NCBI GenBank assembly: GCA_013076295.1
Contig: RQOL01000532.1
Span: 3,162,001-3,226,000, forward strand
Source of the DNA: Sanderia malayensis
Lineage: Eukaryota > Cnidaria > Scyphozoa > Semaeostomeae > Pelagiidae
Direction of reading: 5' to 3'
Length of the DNA stretch: 64,000 bases
Below the pieces are notes generated by a model, which was given only the letters and a program-made list of their open reading frames with translations, was not told where the DNA came from and made no database searches. Positions 42,701-55,506 of the stretch are shown one piece after another. Both the position numbers and the translations under genes were made by a program. Position 1 is the stretch's first letter, and every line of letters begins with the position of its first letter.

Positions 42701-44189
42701 ATGATGATAAAATTTCAAACATCTACCATTCAAGTATATTAAAGTTCCATGAACACCAAATAGCCAATTTCTCAAAATCAGTTTCCTTATATTTACTGCG
42801 CATTAATTTTCTCATTTTTGTTACTTCATGCCGCTCCAAAATCTTGTTTACGATTTTCATTCTAGCACACGATCAAAGAACTTTCATAATAATTATAAAT
42901 TTTAAATTGTAATTAGCCGATCGTTATCAAGCTCGCAGGTGGGAGGGAGTGGGAACTCGTAGGAAATGGTTCGCAATAAAAGAGCTTTTCCATATGCAAC
43001 AGGACGAATTGTAGCAGTTTCTTGCGCCATTAGCCTTATCTACGTGACACGTAAAATACGATTATCTCCCAAAACGCCCCTTTTGAATAATTGATCAGTT
43101 AAAATAAAATTGAGTAGGTGAAACTCCCTTGTGAAGTGATGTACGTTAAACCTCGCTTTGGCACCCTTGGGACTCGCACTCGAGGCTCACACCGCCTTCG
43201 TTTATAGAATGGGACACTTTGTTTATTGAACTGTATTTTTTCAAACGTCTAACAAAACGTCTAACAAGAACTCAATAAAATACACGTTTTTTATTTTATA
43301 AGAAAACTAGCTCAAGCCCTACCAGTAAAAGTCTCTTAAATTTTCTATGGTTAATGAGAACAATAGAAAAAAGGAATCTTTTGTAATTTAGCACAAATTC
43401 TACTAGTAAGTTTCATATAAAGTGGTTTCTGACAAAAAAACGTGTACAGCTGGGTATGGTTTAACGAAGTTGTTTTCACTGTACAGAGATAACTGTTTGA
43501 AACAGTTTGCGCGATTTAAACATCCTCTAAGAAAACTGTAATGATTTATAGATTATATCTCCTAAAAGCACTTATAATCTTCAGATGTTGAAAATATTTC
43601 AGATTTTTGTTGGTATATAGTGAGATCCCGCAAAAAGCGACTTATAAGAAACCTCCAAGCTCATGTTTTCATAACAACAATTGGAAAACAATGAGATTTT
43701 TTAACAATGTCTCAACCTGAAGACAAGTTTCTTAATTTCGCAACTTCACTTATCTGTCGCACAAAATTAAACGCAAGAACGCAGAAGATTGAAGGAATAA
43801 AAAATATTGTTTTTCAAATTCATGTATATGATGATGATATATATATATATTTACAAACAAACAGCTTTTGCATTGATTAGCAATCTTACAAATATATATA
43901 CACCATTAAAATACACCATGCTGAAATCCTAGCTAATAATATTTTGACTCATAATCAAAATTATCCTTTTTTCTTGTCCAACAGAAGATGATAACTAAAA
44001 AGTAATATTTACTCTAAAACGCAAAATTACTTTTCATCTTCATCAATAACTTAAAGTTATAATAAGGATCATGCAAAATATCCTTGTCATGTCCAAACAA
44101 GAAAACAAGCGGTTAAAAGACATTATTTTACTTATGTACACATTATAAAGTTCCAATGTTTACGCTATTAATACTAAGTCGGATAATTA
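39745..44189. other. 4.4-kb gene-poor region between eIF4E3 and DYRK2
   Basis: The 3' flanks of two convergent genes. I find no splice-bounded or conserved ORF. Features seen are a degenerate TA-type MITE (41246-41392), an AT-rich block (41520-41790), a short inverted pair CTTATAAGGC/GCCCTTATAAG near 42256-42282, and an AT dinucleotide run at 43832-43850. Open stretches at 39919-40176 and 40996-41202 lack any homology I recognise. Confidence 0.45.
41246..41392. mobile_element. Degenerate relative of the 274-2451 outer MITE
   Basis: ACAGAAAAACCCGTATATGA at the left, then the shared interior CTATTGTT....AACAATAGGCTATTG and TTCTATTGTTTTGAACAG, then AAGGTTCTTAATC, and the right end TCGTATGGGTTTCTG. 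It lacks the hAT insertion and so documents the empty site of the element at 378-2268. Confidence 0.7.
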
Positions 44190-45980
44190 TTATCGCCCAA
44201 CTATTTTAGGCAAAACTGTTCTGTTATTAAGTTCGGATCCTTGGTCGGAAACAGCTACATTTTCAGAAGTCCTTCTTCTTGCCTTCGAAGATGTGGGATG
44301 TGCAGGTGGAAGTTTTGCAACATTACCAGACGTCTGTCTGTGGTGTCTTGACTTGTCCACACTGGAACTCTGTGTTGTCTGTGTATTGCTGTTCTCAGCA
44401 GCTGGTGCTCTGGGTAATCTACGCCTCAACCACGAATGTCTCAATGCTTGGGCTGGGGTCATCCTCTGCGCGGGGTCCCATTCAAGACACTTCTTCAAGA
44501 AATCGATAAACAGAGCATCGTCACAGCCTTTCAGTGCCGTGATGAAGTCCTTGGATCGTGGAGGCCCACGCGTCTTGCCGTGTCTTGATTTACCACCAGT
44601 CAACACAGTGCTACCATCTGGCAACGCGGTGACAGTGCAGTATCTCGGATAACCCTTTGAGCTGATGAAATTCTTCGCTCTTTTCGCCCCCTCGAGAACC
44701 TTATCTGCAGGCATTCCCAACAGTTCCATTATCGAGGCAAGTTGGTCCGCTTCGTCTTCGCCGGGAAATAATGGATACCCGGTCAAAAGTTCAGCTAGAA
44801 TACACCCAAAACTCCACATGTCAATAGGCATGCCGTATCTAGCTCCAAGTATAACTTCTGGTGCTCGGTAAAACCTTGATTGGATGTATGTGTAGATTCG
44901 TTGATGCTCATAACAGCTTGAGCCGAAATCGATGACTTTAATTCCACTTCGGCCTTGTTGTTTGAGAAGAACGTTTTCCGGCTTTAGATCGCAGTGTATT
45001 ATTCGGTTTCTATGCAAAGCCTCCAAACACTGGAGCATTGAATGGGCGAATTTTCTCACCAGCTGAAGCGAAAAGCCTTGAAATTTGTTCTTTTTTATCA
45101 ACTCGTATAAATTGATACTGAGAAGTTCAAATGTGATACACATATGACTTCGAAACTGAAAATGTTCTAGCATGTGAATAATGTTGTAATTATTATCCTT
45201 GTCTTGTTTTTTCAGGTGTTCCAATATGCGGATTTCTTCGGCGGCTTGTCTGTGAAATCGCTTTTCGTTTCTGATTAGTTTCAAGGCAACGTGGCACTGA
45301 CTTTTGTGATCATAGGCCTTAACAACTGATCCAAAACTTCCTTTACCGATTACTTTCAATATTTCATATCTATAAGCGATGTGATCGTGAGGAACTAAGA
45401 TGTAAGATCCCTGGTCGTCATCATAGCCGCTATTGTTTGAGCCGCCAACAACACCCTGTCGCTTTTTCGCGTTAGGCCCAACAAAGTAGATTTGCGAATT
45501 ATTGAATATTTCGTGGTGTTCAAATGTCGATAACTTGTGCATGTATAGTTTCATGGCTTGTTCAGGCGACATGGATTGTCCTTTAGCATTTTGTGAGTCA
45601 GAAGAAGCGCTTGATCGCCGCTCTGAACTCGGAGTTGGTGCTCCATCTGCACGCGGCTGTTGTGTGTTGTTTATGGCAGGTTGCGAGTTCTCAACGTGTG
45701 GAAATGTTCTTTTATCCGACTTTAGTTTGTTCTGATGTTCTTCATCGAAAAGTTGTTGAACTTGAACACCACCCAGATGTGGTAAAGGCTTGCTTCCAGC
45801 ATTTTCGTGCGCGTTCTGCTTAACAGGAATCTTGTTCGTCGCCTTCTTGAGAGGAGGCAAAACTTCGCCATGCCGAACGGCAGAAGGGTCGATTTGCGTA
45901 TAATACATCTCTTTCTTCGAAGTAAGTGACTGTTTGTTGCTGGCCACTAAGATATGTTTAGTTGTACTAGTGCCTAACAT
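44190..45980 (-). CDS. DYRK2: Dual-specificity tyrosine-phosphorylation-regulated kinase 2
   Basis: A single-exon ORF of 596 aa. Residues about 138-168 form the DYRK homology box ([20 protein letters not shown]). The kinase domain is about 205-521, with glycine loop [11 protein letters not shown] Lys 234 (VALK), catalytic HCDLKPEN (Asp 331), DFG at 351-353, and the autophosphorylated YxY as Tyr 363/365 ([12 protein letters not shown]). The CMGC-type end [20 protein letters not shown] and LRRRLP match DYRK2 best. DYRK2 phosphorylates Ser/Thr substrates after one-time tyrosine autophosphorylation. It acts in cilia/Hedgehog, proteasome and p53 pathways in mammals. The N-terminal 130 residues and the Ser/Thr-rich tail are disordered. 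All key residues are present. It is divergent from LAMTOR5 by 1.2 kb. Confidence 0.95.
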   Translation of the reverse strand: MLGTSTTKHILVASNKQSLTSKKEMYYTQIDPSAVRHGEVLPPLKKATNKIPVKQNAHENAGSKPLPHLGGVQVQQLFDEEHQNKLKSDKRTFPHVENSQPAINNTQQPRADGAPTPSSERRSSASSDSQNAKGQSMSPEQAMKLYMHKLSTFEHHEIFNNSQIYFVGPNAKKRQGVVGGSNNSGYDDDQGSYILVPHDHIAYRYEILKVIGKGSFGSVVKAYDHKSQCHVALKLIRNEKRFHRQAAEEIRILEHLKKQDKDNNYNIIHMLEHFQFRSHMCITFELLSINLYELIKKNKFQGFSLQLVRKFAHSMLQCLEALHRNRIIHCDLKPENVLLKQQGRSGIKVIDFGSSCYEHQRIYTYIQSRFYRAPEVILGARYGMPIDMWSFGCILAELLTGYPLFPGEDEADQLASIMELLGMPADKVLEGAKRAKNFISSKGYPRYCTVTALPDGSTVLTGGKSRHGKTRGPPRSKDFITALKGCDDALFIDFLKKCLEWDPAQRMTPAQALRHSWLRRRLPRAPAAENSNTQTTQSSSVDKSRHHRQTSGNVAKLPPAHPTSSKARRRTSENVAVSDQGSELNNRTVLPKIVGR

Positions 45981-47184
45981 AATCTATAAATACTGAATAC
46001 TAGTTTAGACATCAAATAAGTTGAGCTTTACGTCCTAATAAAATTCTACCAAGCCGCCCTTGAAACTTCAGATTTTGTAATGCGTTGTTCATCAACTCTA
46101 ATTGAAGCGTTACTAAGAGACGCGGCGACCAATCATGACGCATAGAAGCAGAAGCCGCAAACTAACAAACACAAGTAAACGTGTCCGGTAACTAATGTAT
46201 AATTATCATAAATTTACATACATTTGCATAGTTATCATATATTTGTACATACTGTCATACGCAGTTAATCGTTGTTATATTCACTGAATTAAAAAGCAAA
46301 AACAGGTAAATACCGAAAAAAGCATAAATTACATTACTTAATTCCAGTTGACTGAGTCGTAAATCTTAATTGCAAACAATTTACGTAATGTGAGTTTTTT
46401 AAAACAAACAGCAGCAAATTGACTCAAAATTTATCGGTTTTCTCAATTTCATGCCTTCCTAAAAACTAAATCACTGGAATTTTATTTATTCTAAATAAAG
46501 TTAAGATTGCTTTTCTTTAAGATATTATATCAGTTAGTAATCAGAGATTACTGGCGTTGCCTTGACGCCCGGGCCTACAATTCTATTTTCAGAAGGGCTG
46601 AAAAACAAAATACCATAAAATAATCGGTGGAAACAGGCCGGTGGCCAAATCTGGCTTGAATATTTTGTGTAGAATGCATTAGTTTCCTTCTGTCTGTTAT
46701 TTATAAGCCTGCTAAAGCTCCATGTTGTCCTTCGTGTGTTGTTATAGCTGACATGTTGAACTTTGATAAAGAGATTTTCCCGAAATCAAATTAACACGAT
46801 AAATCTGCATGCATAATTAATGCAAGATGCTGGAAAAATGTGAAATGTGTTCAATAATTTTATGTTTGGTTGCGTTTTTAATTCACGATTAAATATTTCA
46901 TGATGGGATTTGCTCAATGGCTATTTCGATAAAGGACAGTTTTCTTCATATATTTTTGTATTATATCTTTATTCTATTAGTGTGATGTCAACTTTTATTT
47001 TTAAAACCATCTGTCAGGATTGCAATATATGACGTCATTCATTACAAACCTCTATTTCGCTTGCTTTTATAAAATGAGATCGAGGTCACCGCATATCACA
47101 TGATCAATACACAGAATAATAAATTTTCTTGCAGTGGAAGTGTGCTGTGTGAGAATTTGCCAATAAATCGAATAAAAAACTTGC
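45981..47184. promoter_or_regulatory. 1.2-kb divergent intergenic region, DYRK2 / LAMTOR5
   Basis: The two genes start at opposite edges, so both promoters and any 5'-UTR introns lie here. 46080-46170 is locally richer in CpG (GAGACGCGGCGACC, ATGACGCA) and close to DYRK2, possibly its core promoter. No repeat or ORF is supported. Confidence 0.45.
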
Positions 47185-48456
47185 ATGGCACCAGAGAAAC
47201 AACCTGTCAGCATGGAGCAGAACTTAGAACTTCAACTAGAGGAAATGTAGGTTTATTTCACTTGTTTTTCTTATTCAAATGTCAAATCAGTTGTTTGTAT
47301 TTTCCACTCAAATATATTATATTGTATCATCCTATAACACGGGCTTCCTGAATTTTTAATGCAATGCAAAGTTATTATTGTTGATGATATATATCGATAA
47401 TTGCTTTTGATAGTTTGAAAACTGAGAAATTGAGACAACTGAGTAACTTTGCTCCAGTAATACATCATGTCTCAAAACCTTTTTTAATATCTCATTTTAT
47501 TTTATTTTATTTTAGAATGAGAGAGCCTGGTGTTACCGGAGTTCTTTGCACTGACAAACAAGGTCTACCCTTGACAGGTAATTTTCTCAAAGTTCCTTGT
47601 TCTACGATCCACATCTGATTTCATATGAATCTTTTCGCTGGATATTTATGCCAAGACCTTGCTTGTCAAGAACTAGTTTGAACCCGAGGTTGCAAGGCAA
47701 TTATAGTAATGATGTTCCAATCTGCTTTGGACTCCAAGAATTTCTCCAGGTTACCTCCTTCTTTGCAGTACTGGCTAAGGCAATGGAACAACAACCCAAA
47801 TCCCTAACTTTAGTCACAACTCTGGTTTAGGTTACATGGAACTCCACCAGGATTATAATACCATATAAACTGCATTTTATTGCTTTTTTCCAGCCAAGGG
47901 AGTGTCCCAAACAAAAGATGCTGGACCTATATCAGCATTAATCGAGGAAGCTGCCTTACTCTATCCAGACATTGATAAAAACCCTGTCATCACACTTGAA
48001 GGTGATCAAAGGCAAGTAGCTAGATTTTCAGAAAAGATTATCTAATCTTAAAGAGATCATCTTTTTTGGAATTTGATTTAATGTTATGCTTGTAAAAAAT
48101 TACAAGCTAACATCAACACACAAAGTGAAGGAAATAAAATTCTGATTACTCAAACCCTGAATAACTTGGAAACCCATTAACTCAAAGTTAGCTTTGCATT
48201 TTTCTTGAGAGCTTTAACTTCATACTCCTAGTTCGAATCTCCTTATAACTCGAACACTTGTTAACTAGAACAGGTACTAATCCATTCTTTAGTTGTTCAT
48301 GCTATCAAAATTTCATTGTAGAATTACTTTCCATTTATTTGATGACAAGCTTTGTATTAAGTGTGATTGAAATTTTTATTTTTTTGCAGTACTGTTCTTA
48401 TCAAAGCACAAAACAAGATTGTTTTATCAGTCAGCAAAGTCAAGAGCAACTCATAG
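47185..48456 (+). CDS. LAMTOR5: Ragulator complex protein LAMTOR5 (HBXIP)
   Basis: Exons 47185-47246, 47516-47577, 47894-48011 and 48390-48456 join to 102 aa. The roadblock-fold body shows MREPGVTGVLCTDKQGLPLT, AGPISALIEEAALLY and ITLEGDQSTVLIKAQNKIVL, matching vertebrate LAMTOR5 (about 91 aa). The alternative start at 47212 (MEQNLELQLEE) would match the vertebrate N-terminus better, and translation may begin there. Ragulator holds Rag GTPases on the lysosome and activates mTORC1; LAMTOR5 pairs with LAMTOR4. Intron 3 starts with GC (CAAAG/GCAAGT), the only reading that keeps the conserved frame, so it is a GC-AG intron. Confidence 0.93.
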
Positions 48457-49188
48457 CTGCAACCCAATCAATAACAACAAGTAAATAAAAAACTGTTTTA
48501 TTTTTTTTGCAATTAACTCTCAAAATTATAATTTATCACATTTTGATATTTGAAAAAGCCAGTAGTCAAACATAGGCATGTTTCCTGAGCTTGAGTTAAA
48601 CTGTGTAATAAATTACTTATAGAAAATGGTTAAGTTAACAACATTAAATGCCACCTATTAAAATAACAAAAAGTTCCAAAAACTATTTTGAAAATCTTTC
48701 ATTTAAAACAAATAAATATTTCAAATTGTCATTATCTACATATTAAAGCTCAAAACCCACTCATAAAATTGCAATATCTGAACAAATGTAAATAAAGCAC
48801 TCTTCTAACAGAATTAAATAAATATGATACAAGCTCTATTAAGCCCCCTTGCTATTAAACCCCCTCTATTACACCCCCTCTTTTTGGAAGGAAATTTTGA
48901 ATTAAGCCCCCTTGTTTTTGAAGTTGTGAACGACGTTGAAACTGTGGTTGATTACACCATAAAAACTCGTAAAAATTATGTTCCAGTTGGTTTCACGAAT
49001 AATTGGCTGATGTTTATTTGATAATTTTATTAAGCCCATTATTTATAATTTCATTTGATAATTTTTATTTTATTATTAATTTTATTTAGAACTTTGAAAG
49101 TTAAGTAAGCCCCACCCTTGGGGTTCAATAGAGCTTTTACGGCAAGCTAATCCCGAGGACAACAAGCTTCTTATAACCTAGATATTGC
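48457..49188. other. Convergent intergenic region, LAMTOR5 / WDR97-like
   Basis: AT-rich 3' flanks, then a MITE at 48826-49142. A fragment resembling the CAGTCAA MITE interior (GTTCGAATCTCCTTATAACTCGAAC) lies upstream in LAMTOR5 intron 3 at 48230-48255. No gene is supported. Confidence 0.5.
48826..49142. mobile_element. MITE of the TTAAGCCCCC family
   Basis: The left end CTCTATTAAGCCCCCTTGCT and right end GGGGTTCAATAGAGCTTTTAC form an imperfect inverted pair (TCTATTAA / TTCAATAGA). The central GTGGTTGATTACACCATAAA segment matches the copy at 13390-13695. It is AT-rich inside and non-coding. Confidence 0.6.
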
Positions 49189-52100
49189 TCATTTGAGAGA
49201 AACCTGGGAAGGAACCTCCGAGTAATGTTCACCAAACCTTCTTGCCAATAAACTTCGTTCTTGTTTGGTCAAGGTCTTTGTGTGTTTGCCTTTATCCTTC
49301 ACAATGACGTAGTCATGACACTTGGCAGGTATGGAGGGACTTGACTTGGGCCTAGGCAGTAATACCACACTATTTTTGTCTTTGACAATGGACGACTTTA
49401 TAAAATCGAGAATTATCTGCTCGTTTTCATCGTTTGAAACGCTCTTTCCAAGACGAAATGGTTGACCAGAGAAACGAGCTTCCAGACTCTTTTTGTTCAC
49501 TTCTAAAAGGAAAAATGTTCCCGTCTATATGTATGATAAATAAATTGTAGTTTTTGTCTTGACAGACCTTGACTGGATTTTCATACCTCAATGTGACCGC
49601 ATTGCAAAGACCAAAAGCGGTCCATAACTTTGCAAACAACAAAGCATCCTAAATGCTCCTTCGCGGCACTTTAACATTGCTTACTGTCTATCAGAGGAGC
49701 AAATTTCAATACACGAAAAGTTGCAACCTGAGCTTTCAGATACACGCTAGTTAATTGACTTCAATCTGCAGCACAGGCCGCAGATACAATACAGCAATAA
49801 TCATAAATAATAATAAATTAACGCTGACCTTGATATTGCTTTCTTTTATTGTCTGGTAATGGTACTGGAGTATTGTACTCAGAAACTGCATTTGCTTTGT
49901 CATTATTCGCAGGCAGGATCGTTTCTGGAAGGAACTCTGTCATGTACTCTTGGCTAAAAGACGGACTGACTCGTTTACTGTTGCATCGTGCAATCTTTTG
50001 CCTCTCGATAACCTCTCTCCGGAATCTCGCGCTTGTCTGCCTGTCCTTGGAGTTAGCGGTTTGAGCTCTGCGTTTTAGTAGTACTTCGTGAAGGCTTGCA
50101 ACGCAACTGTTACTGCTCCGTCGTATCAGTTTATCTTTTTGGCCAAGTGCTGCCTTGGTCGCCTGCGTAGGGGCGATCCATTTCTTTTCGTGGTGTGTTG
50201 CGTTTTGATGATACCCCGCAGCTCCATCGTCCTTTTCGCCTGCGTCTGAGGGCACGTTTATAAATATTAATGTCCCCTTTGATTTTTGCCGTTGAATTTT
50301 CAAAGCTGGCGGATCTTGGGATGGCAACGAATCCTTCCTGCTTGAAGATACGGCGATTTTCTCTTCATATTTGATTGCAGTGTTTTCACCGCTTCCTGCA
50401 ACAAATTTCTGCTCCTTTTCTTCCTGATTGAATGACACATTTCTTCCAAAGCCAAACTCGGATTTGAGTTTCCCAACCTGCAAAACCTCTTTTGGTATTC
50501 CGTCCATATCCCCTTCAACCTCTTTCTGGTCCCCTCGTTTCTTTTCGACAGATGACCGAAAATCATCCTCGGAATTTGGCCTATTATATTCTAAGACTTT
50601 GTTTACATGCCAATTTTCACGCTGGTGAGTTCTGGATAAAATCGACTTCGTTGTTTTATAAATGTCCAGTGGAACTTCGATCAGTTCATTTTTATTCTGC
50701 GACACATCGAATCCCGTTGGGCTCTTGCGTGTCCCTTTTTCCCGAGAGCCTGTCGTTCCTCCATCCGCAATGGACATTTTGTGGCTGGTTGAATCTAACT
50801 CCGAACCCTCTAACATCGATTCGATGTAAACTTTCGATCTCTGATAATCTATAAGCGCTCCGTCGTCGTGTATCTTGTCTGCATCTTCGCCACGCTTTCG
50901 GAGATCAATATCGCCACGAGACGGTTGTTGCATGTTTTTCGTCTGCAAATTTCTTTCGCTTAAGTGTTCAACAGCAGAGAAACTTAAATCGCGAGCCGAT
51001 GATGGTGAATCTCTAAATTCAGTTAATGCAGGTGATAACGGTGAATTCGTCAGCGTCTTTCGACGTTCATCGTAATCCAGATTTGGTTGTCTTGAATGTT
51101 GTTGGTGAGATGGTGACCGATAATAATGATCCCTGTGTTCTAATTCCATTGAACTGGGTGACTTTTGTGGCGGGCTGAAAATCCCCAATTGTGACTTGTG
51201 TTTCGCAGAATTATGACGCAAAACAGCTTGGTTACCAGTCTCCTGATTATCTCCATCAATCGTTGTGTTCACTGGTGACCTCGTTATCATTGGGTCCTTT
51301 GTGTTCACTGGTGACCTCGTCTTCAACGCAGAACGCAGCAACGGCGAATCTCTTGCTGGGAATCTAGTTTTGTGCTTCAACGAAGACATGGCATATTTCA
51401 CCAAATCCTCTTTTTTCTCAGGCTTCGGCTTAGCACTGGTTACTTTACCCCCCACCACATTACCACCAGCACTTTCCCTGTTGATAGAAGATGTACTTAG
51501 AAGTGAATCCTTGTTATCAATCTGCCCAAAAGGTACGCGGATCATTCTTGGAATGGGAGCATTACTTTGCCTGGAAGTTGTGCCATTATTTGTCTCATCA
51601 GGAGCAGGCTTTCCCTGCTGTTGTTGCCTGCTCACTGCCCTTGGAATCGGGGAGCGTGTCTCTGGTATTTTGCTGCTACCTCGACTACTCATGCGAGATG
51701 ATGCCCGGCTACTCAAGGAGTAGATGGTCAGTGGTATGTTCTGATCCCCTCTGCTCGGATCTCGATCATTGGCGTCAATTGTTACAGATAGCTGTGGCAA
51801 GAATACTGGAACAACTCTGATTTTGACATCGTCTTCTTGTTGGATTCCCTTCAAGTAATGCTCTTGTTCATATCTTCCTGAAGCAATAGACCGGTTGCTG
51901 CTAAGATCCCCCCGGTTCCTTATATTGCCATCCGGATCCAAAAACTCCTCATCATCCGGGTCTTCCTCTTCACTGGAAAAGTCCACACTACTGGCCGCGT
52001 ATGAGCCGAGAGACAATTCTGAAAAAGAGGATGGTGATTGCAAATCTCTCTCGTCAACGTCGTCAACCAATTTACTGGTCATACTTTCCGCTTCCCTAGC

Positions 52101-55100
52101 AATGCTCATATTCGAGCTCCTCGAATCGGACGAAGCAGCAGTTTGGACTCTCTGTCCTTCCATGGAAGTCACGACTGGCGACAATGACCCATCAATTAAC
52201 TCAACACTCAACGACTCCTTATTAAGATTCGTATCATCCTGCATTGCAACCAACGCTTGTCTGCTATTGCTTTGGCTCCGGTCTGCTAATTCGTCTACAG
52301 ACTCAGCACTACTGTCTTTCGAAGCTACCCCAGAAGAAATTCGTTTCAGGACAATGGCATTTCTGCTGCTCAATAACACCCCACTGCTGACAGCATCTTG
52401 ATCTTCTTCAGTAATTTCTGGTCGTTCTTCATTCACAACTATCGATACCTGACTCTGGTATCCTGCATCGGGGCTTGTAGTTTCTTCTGAATCAACAGTA
52501 ATCCCTGCAGTGTCTGCAGGAATTTCATCAAATCCTTCAGTATCCTCCAGTTGTTTTGAACTATTGTTAAATTTTTGGACAGCTCTTCTTCTTTCTTCCA
52601 CAGATTTGTTTACTTTCCTTGCAGTTTTCCTCACAGCCTTAGTCCTTGACTCCACTTTGACCCCGGACGACACATTTTTTTCCGGTTTGGTTGGTATCTT
52701 CTTCACATTTTTTCCAGCTTGTTTTCTGCGGAGCAACCTCGCATCAACCTTTGCATTTTTAAGCTTTTCAGATGCAGAATGTGAGAATTTTGTTGCTTTT
52801 TTGTTGCCAAACTCCTTTTCAGATTGTACAAGCATCGCCTGTAATTTCCTCATCGGGTCCACAGGAGCCTGTTCCTCCAGATCTTCAACCTCCTCTGACA
52901 CGTCATCTTCTTCAATGATGGTGTCTTCACCCGAAGAACCCGTGCTTTCATCTGGAGATACAATACACTCTGGAAGACACCAAAAACTTTGATCACTAAT
53001 ATCAGTAACATCTGAATGAATACTACTTTGGTAAAGATCTGACGGGGCATTGGACATCAAGTCATCTGAGATTAAATCATCAACATTCTTGTCATTGGAA
53101 TTCGCATTAGAAATAGCATCATCATCAGTAACTACCCAGGATCCAATACTTGAAAAAATCATATCTTGATATGGAACAAGATACTTGTTCATGTCTTCAC
53201 TCTCAGCACTAATCGGTCTCCTGATGTCATATTTTAAATAAGGACTTTCGTATATTTCTGATTCAGGCTTTCTTACTTTGTCACTTTCTGCCTTCTTGTC
53301 TGCAAGCCAAGCTAATTTTCCCTCGTGTTTAATGATAAACAGTTGGTTCTTGAGTCCGATTAATATGTCCCCAAGACTATTTAAGAAACATGCTGCGGTA
53401 AGACTGGGTTCAAAGCTTATGTCACACAGCAAAGCCTTGTCTGTGCTCCAGATCTTAACAGCAGAGTCTTTGCCTGAACTGCAAAGAATATCAAGGGTTG
53501 GGTGAAAGCTCACAGAAAGAACATCTGACTGGTGGTCTGGGGCTTCGTTCTTGGTCAACGTTTCTGATTTGTGCTTCTCTGTTGACATCTGCATCGTCAA
53601 GACATGCCCGGATGAAAATCCAGTGGCTAGCATCATGCATTTGAGACTGAACACACTCAGGTCTTCACTACAACTGACCGATGCAATGGAGTGCAACTCA
53701 CGGTTGAATAACTGTATGAAATATCCTTCTTTTGCCTTTGTTAATAGCATCAGCATCAACATTGACTTGTAGTACTGCATTTTCATTATGGGATCTTTAC
53801 AAAGTTTAATCGATTTCTCCCTGCGTCCATTTCTTAACGGGTTGTAAAGAATTATTTCCCCACTGTCCATGCCACATGTGAGAAAATTACAGCCTGTTCT
53901 GGCATCTCCATCCATGTCCCCTTTAACAAATTCTGACTCCATCAAATCTTGCAAGACTTCAATGCAGTTGCAGTTTATTCCCTCTTTAGATAACTGTTGC
54001 AAAGGTTGCCATGTAGACGTTTTAGGTTTATTTTCTGCTTTGTCGTTCCAAAGATTAATGACAGCAAGATGGCAAGCTGGGTCGGTTTTTGTCGTGTAAA
54101 CCCAAACTTCGGAAACCTTGACTAGTAAATACACTAGATTATAATCTCTGTCGTGCACACAGTCTAATATCTTGCTTGTTGCACTGACGGAAGGTGGAGG
54201 TAGCACAGTGCAGAGTTTTCTACCATCCGTGTGCGTGAATAGCCGAACACTTCCATCTTCTGCTAAGGCCAAGACTCTTAATGACTTCTCTGCATTCATT
54301 GTTAACTGTATTCTCTGTGCTGAGTAGCGCAACTGGCTCCAGAAACGGTAGAAGTAATTCAAATCAAATATTTCAATCTCTCGGGTAGATGCAACGTACA
54401 GCAAATCATTCGATCTCAAAGCCATGTGCTCTATTCCTTTCGTAAACACTTTCACCGAGTACAACTCTTCAAGTATATCTAAAGAAAACACCTTGATATA
54501 ACCATCCTGGGATGCTGTTATGACAAGATTATTATCCAAAGGGTGGACTAAAATCTCAGTGATCAAGCCAACGTGAGAACAAAAGGTGTGAATTTTGCCA
54601 CCATCTGTGGACAACACATTTATTTCTCCATCTAATGAACCTACTATTAACATGTGTATTGAACTTGAATATGCACATGCTGACAGATGAACTTGGGAGG
54701 CCTCTCTGATTCTAAACAACAATTTACCATCCATATCATAGCACCACACATCTCTCTCACAGAGACAGTACAGCCGTTGCAATTCTTCATCAAGTCGAAT
54801 CCTACTGATCAATTTTCCATTGACAGCTTGAAATTTTCTATTTAAAATGATGCCGTATTTTGCTTGGTGCACGTCAGCATGGTGGCTCATTTCTCCAAAC
54901 TGCCAGAACTGTATTTCCCCAGTACTTGCAGTGATGAGCTCATTGCCATCTGCATTGAACATCATGTGAATGATCGAGCTTGAATCAGACTCCACCGAGA
55001 ACGTCTCGTGAAAATTCAAATTGTACACTTTCAACTGGTAGTCTTTTGACAAGGCAAAGTAAACATTGTATTGTCTACAATAAAGTAATATTTTTATCAC

Positions 55101-55379
55101 GTTGAACTGGTACGCAGCAAACTCCATCAGTCTCGTTGTCTTGTCCAAAGCAAATATTTTTGTCCATGCAGTGATTCCTCTTGAATCAACAATAATATAA
55201 TTTCCTGTCTTTGAATTGTACGTGGTGCTCTGAATGTCACAGTTTTTCAAAACATGCGAGTATTTTGATTTGGACACAAGACCAAATGATATCATCAGAG
55301 GTCTCTGTTTCACACGGGATATTGCATTACTTTCATCTTGAGACTCAGAAGGTTCGCCATCTCCATCAGATTCCTCCAT
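49189..55379 (-). CDS. WDR97: WD-repeat protein, WDR97-like (probable ciliary protein)
   Basis: A giant exon 55379-49829 (about 1850 codons) joins a last exon 49502-49189. The donor CAAG/gtcagc (phase 1) and acceptor tttttag/AAGTG keep the frame and add about 104 residues; without splicing, translation would stop at 49818. The total is about 1955 aa. Residues about 30-720 form WD40 propellers (VGSLDGEINVLSTDGGKIHT, ITASQDGYIKVFSLD, SFHPTLDILCSSGKDSAVKI). The rest is Ser/Glu/Lys-rich and mostly disordered, with basic clusters and an acidic EEVEDLEEQ segment. The propeller sequence resembles the WDR97/WDR87 group found in ciliated animals; axonemal location is inferred from that. The ATG at 55379 (MEESDGDGEP) is the first in frame. 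Confidence 0.8.
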
Positions 55380-55506
55380 GCTTTTCACTTACACTTCCTG
55401 TTCTGGACTATGTCTGGCTTTTGTCTTAGTTTACCTACGATTGACAATATTATTCATTGCTTCAATACACATGCTGTACAAATTACCTTCACTTAACAAA
55501 GTCATC

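Noticed and set aside
44190..45980. Intronless DYRK2 as a retrogene
   Set aside because: The coding region of vertebrate DYRK2 is also held largely in one exon, so an intact single-exon gene here is not strong evidence of retroposition.
50300..54099. Numerous open frames opposite or shifted within the WDR97-like gene
   Set aside because: All are shadows of the long real exon, with no starts, homology or splice logic of their own.
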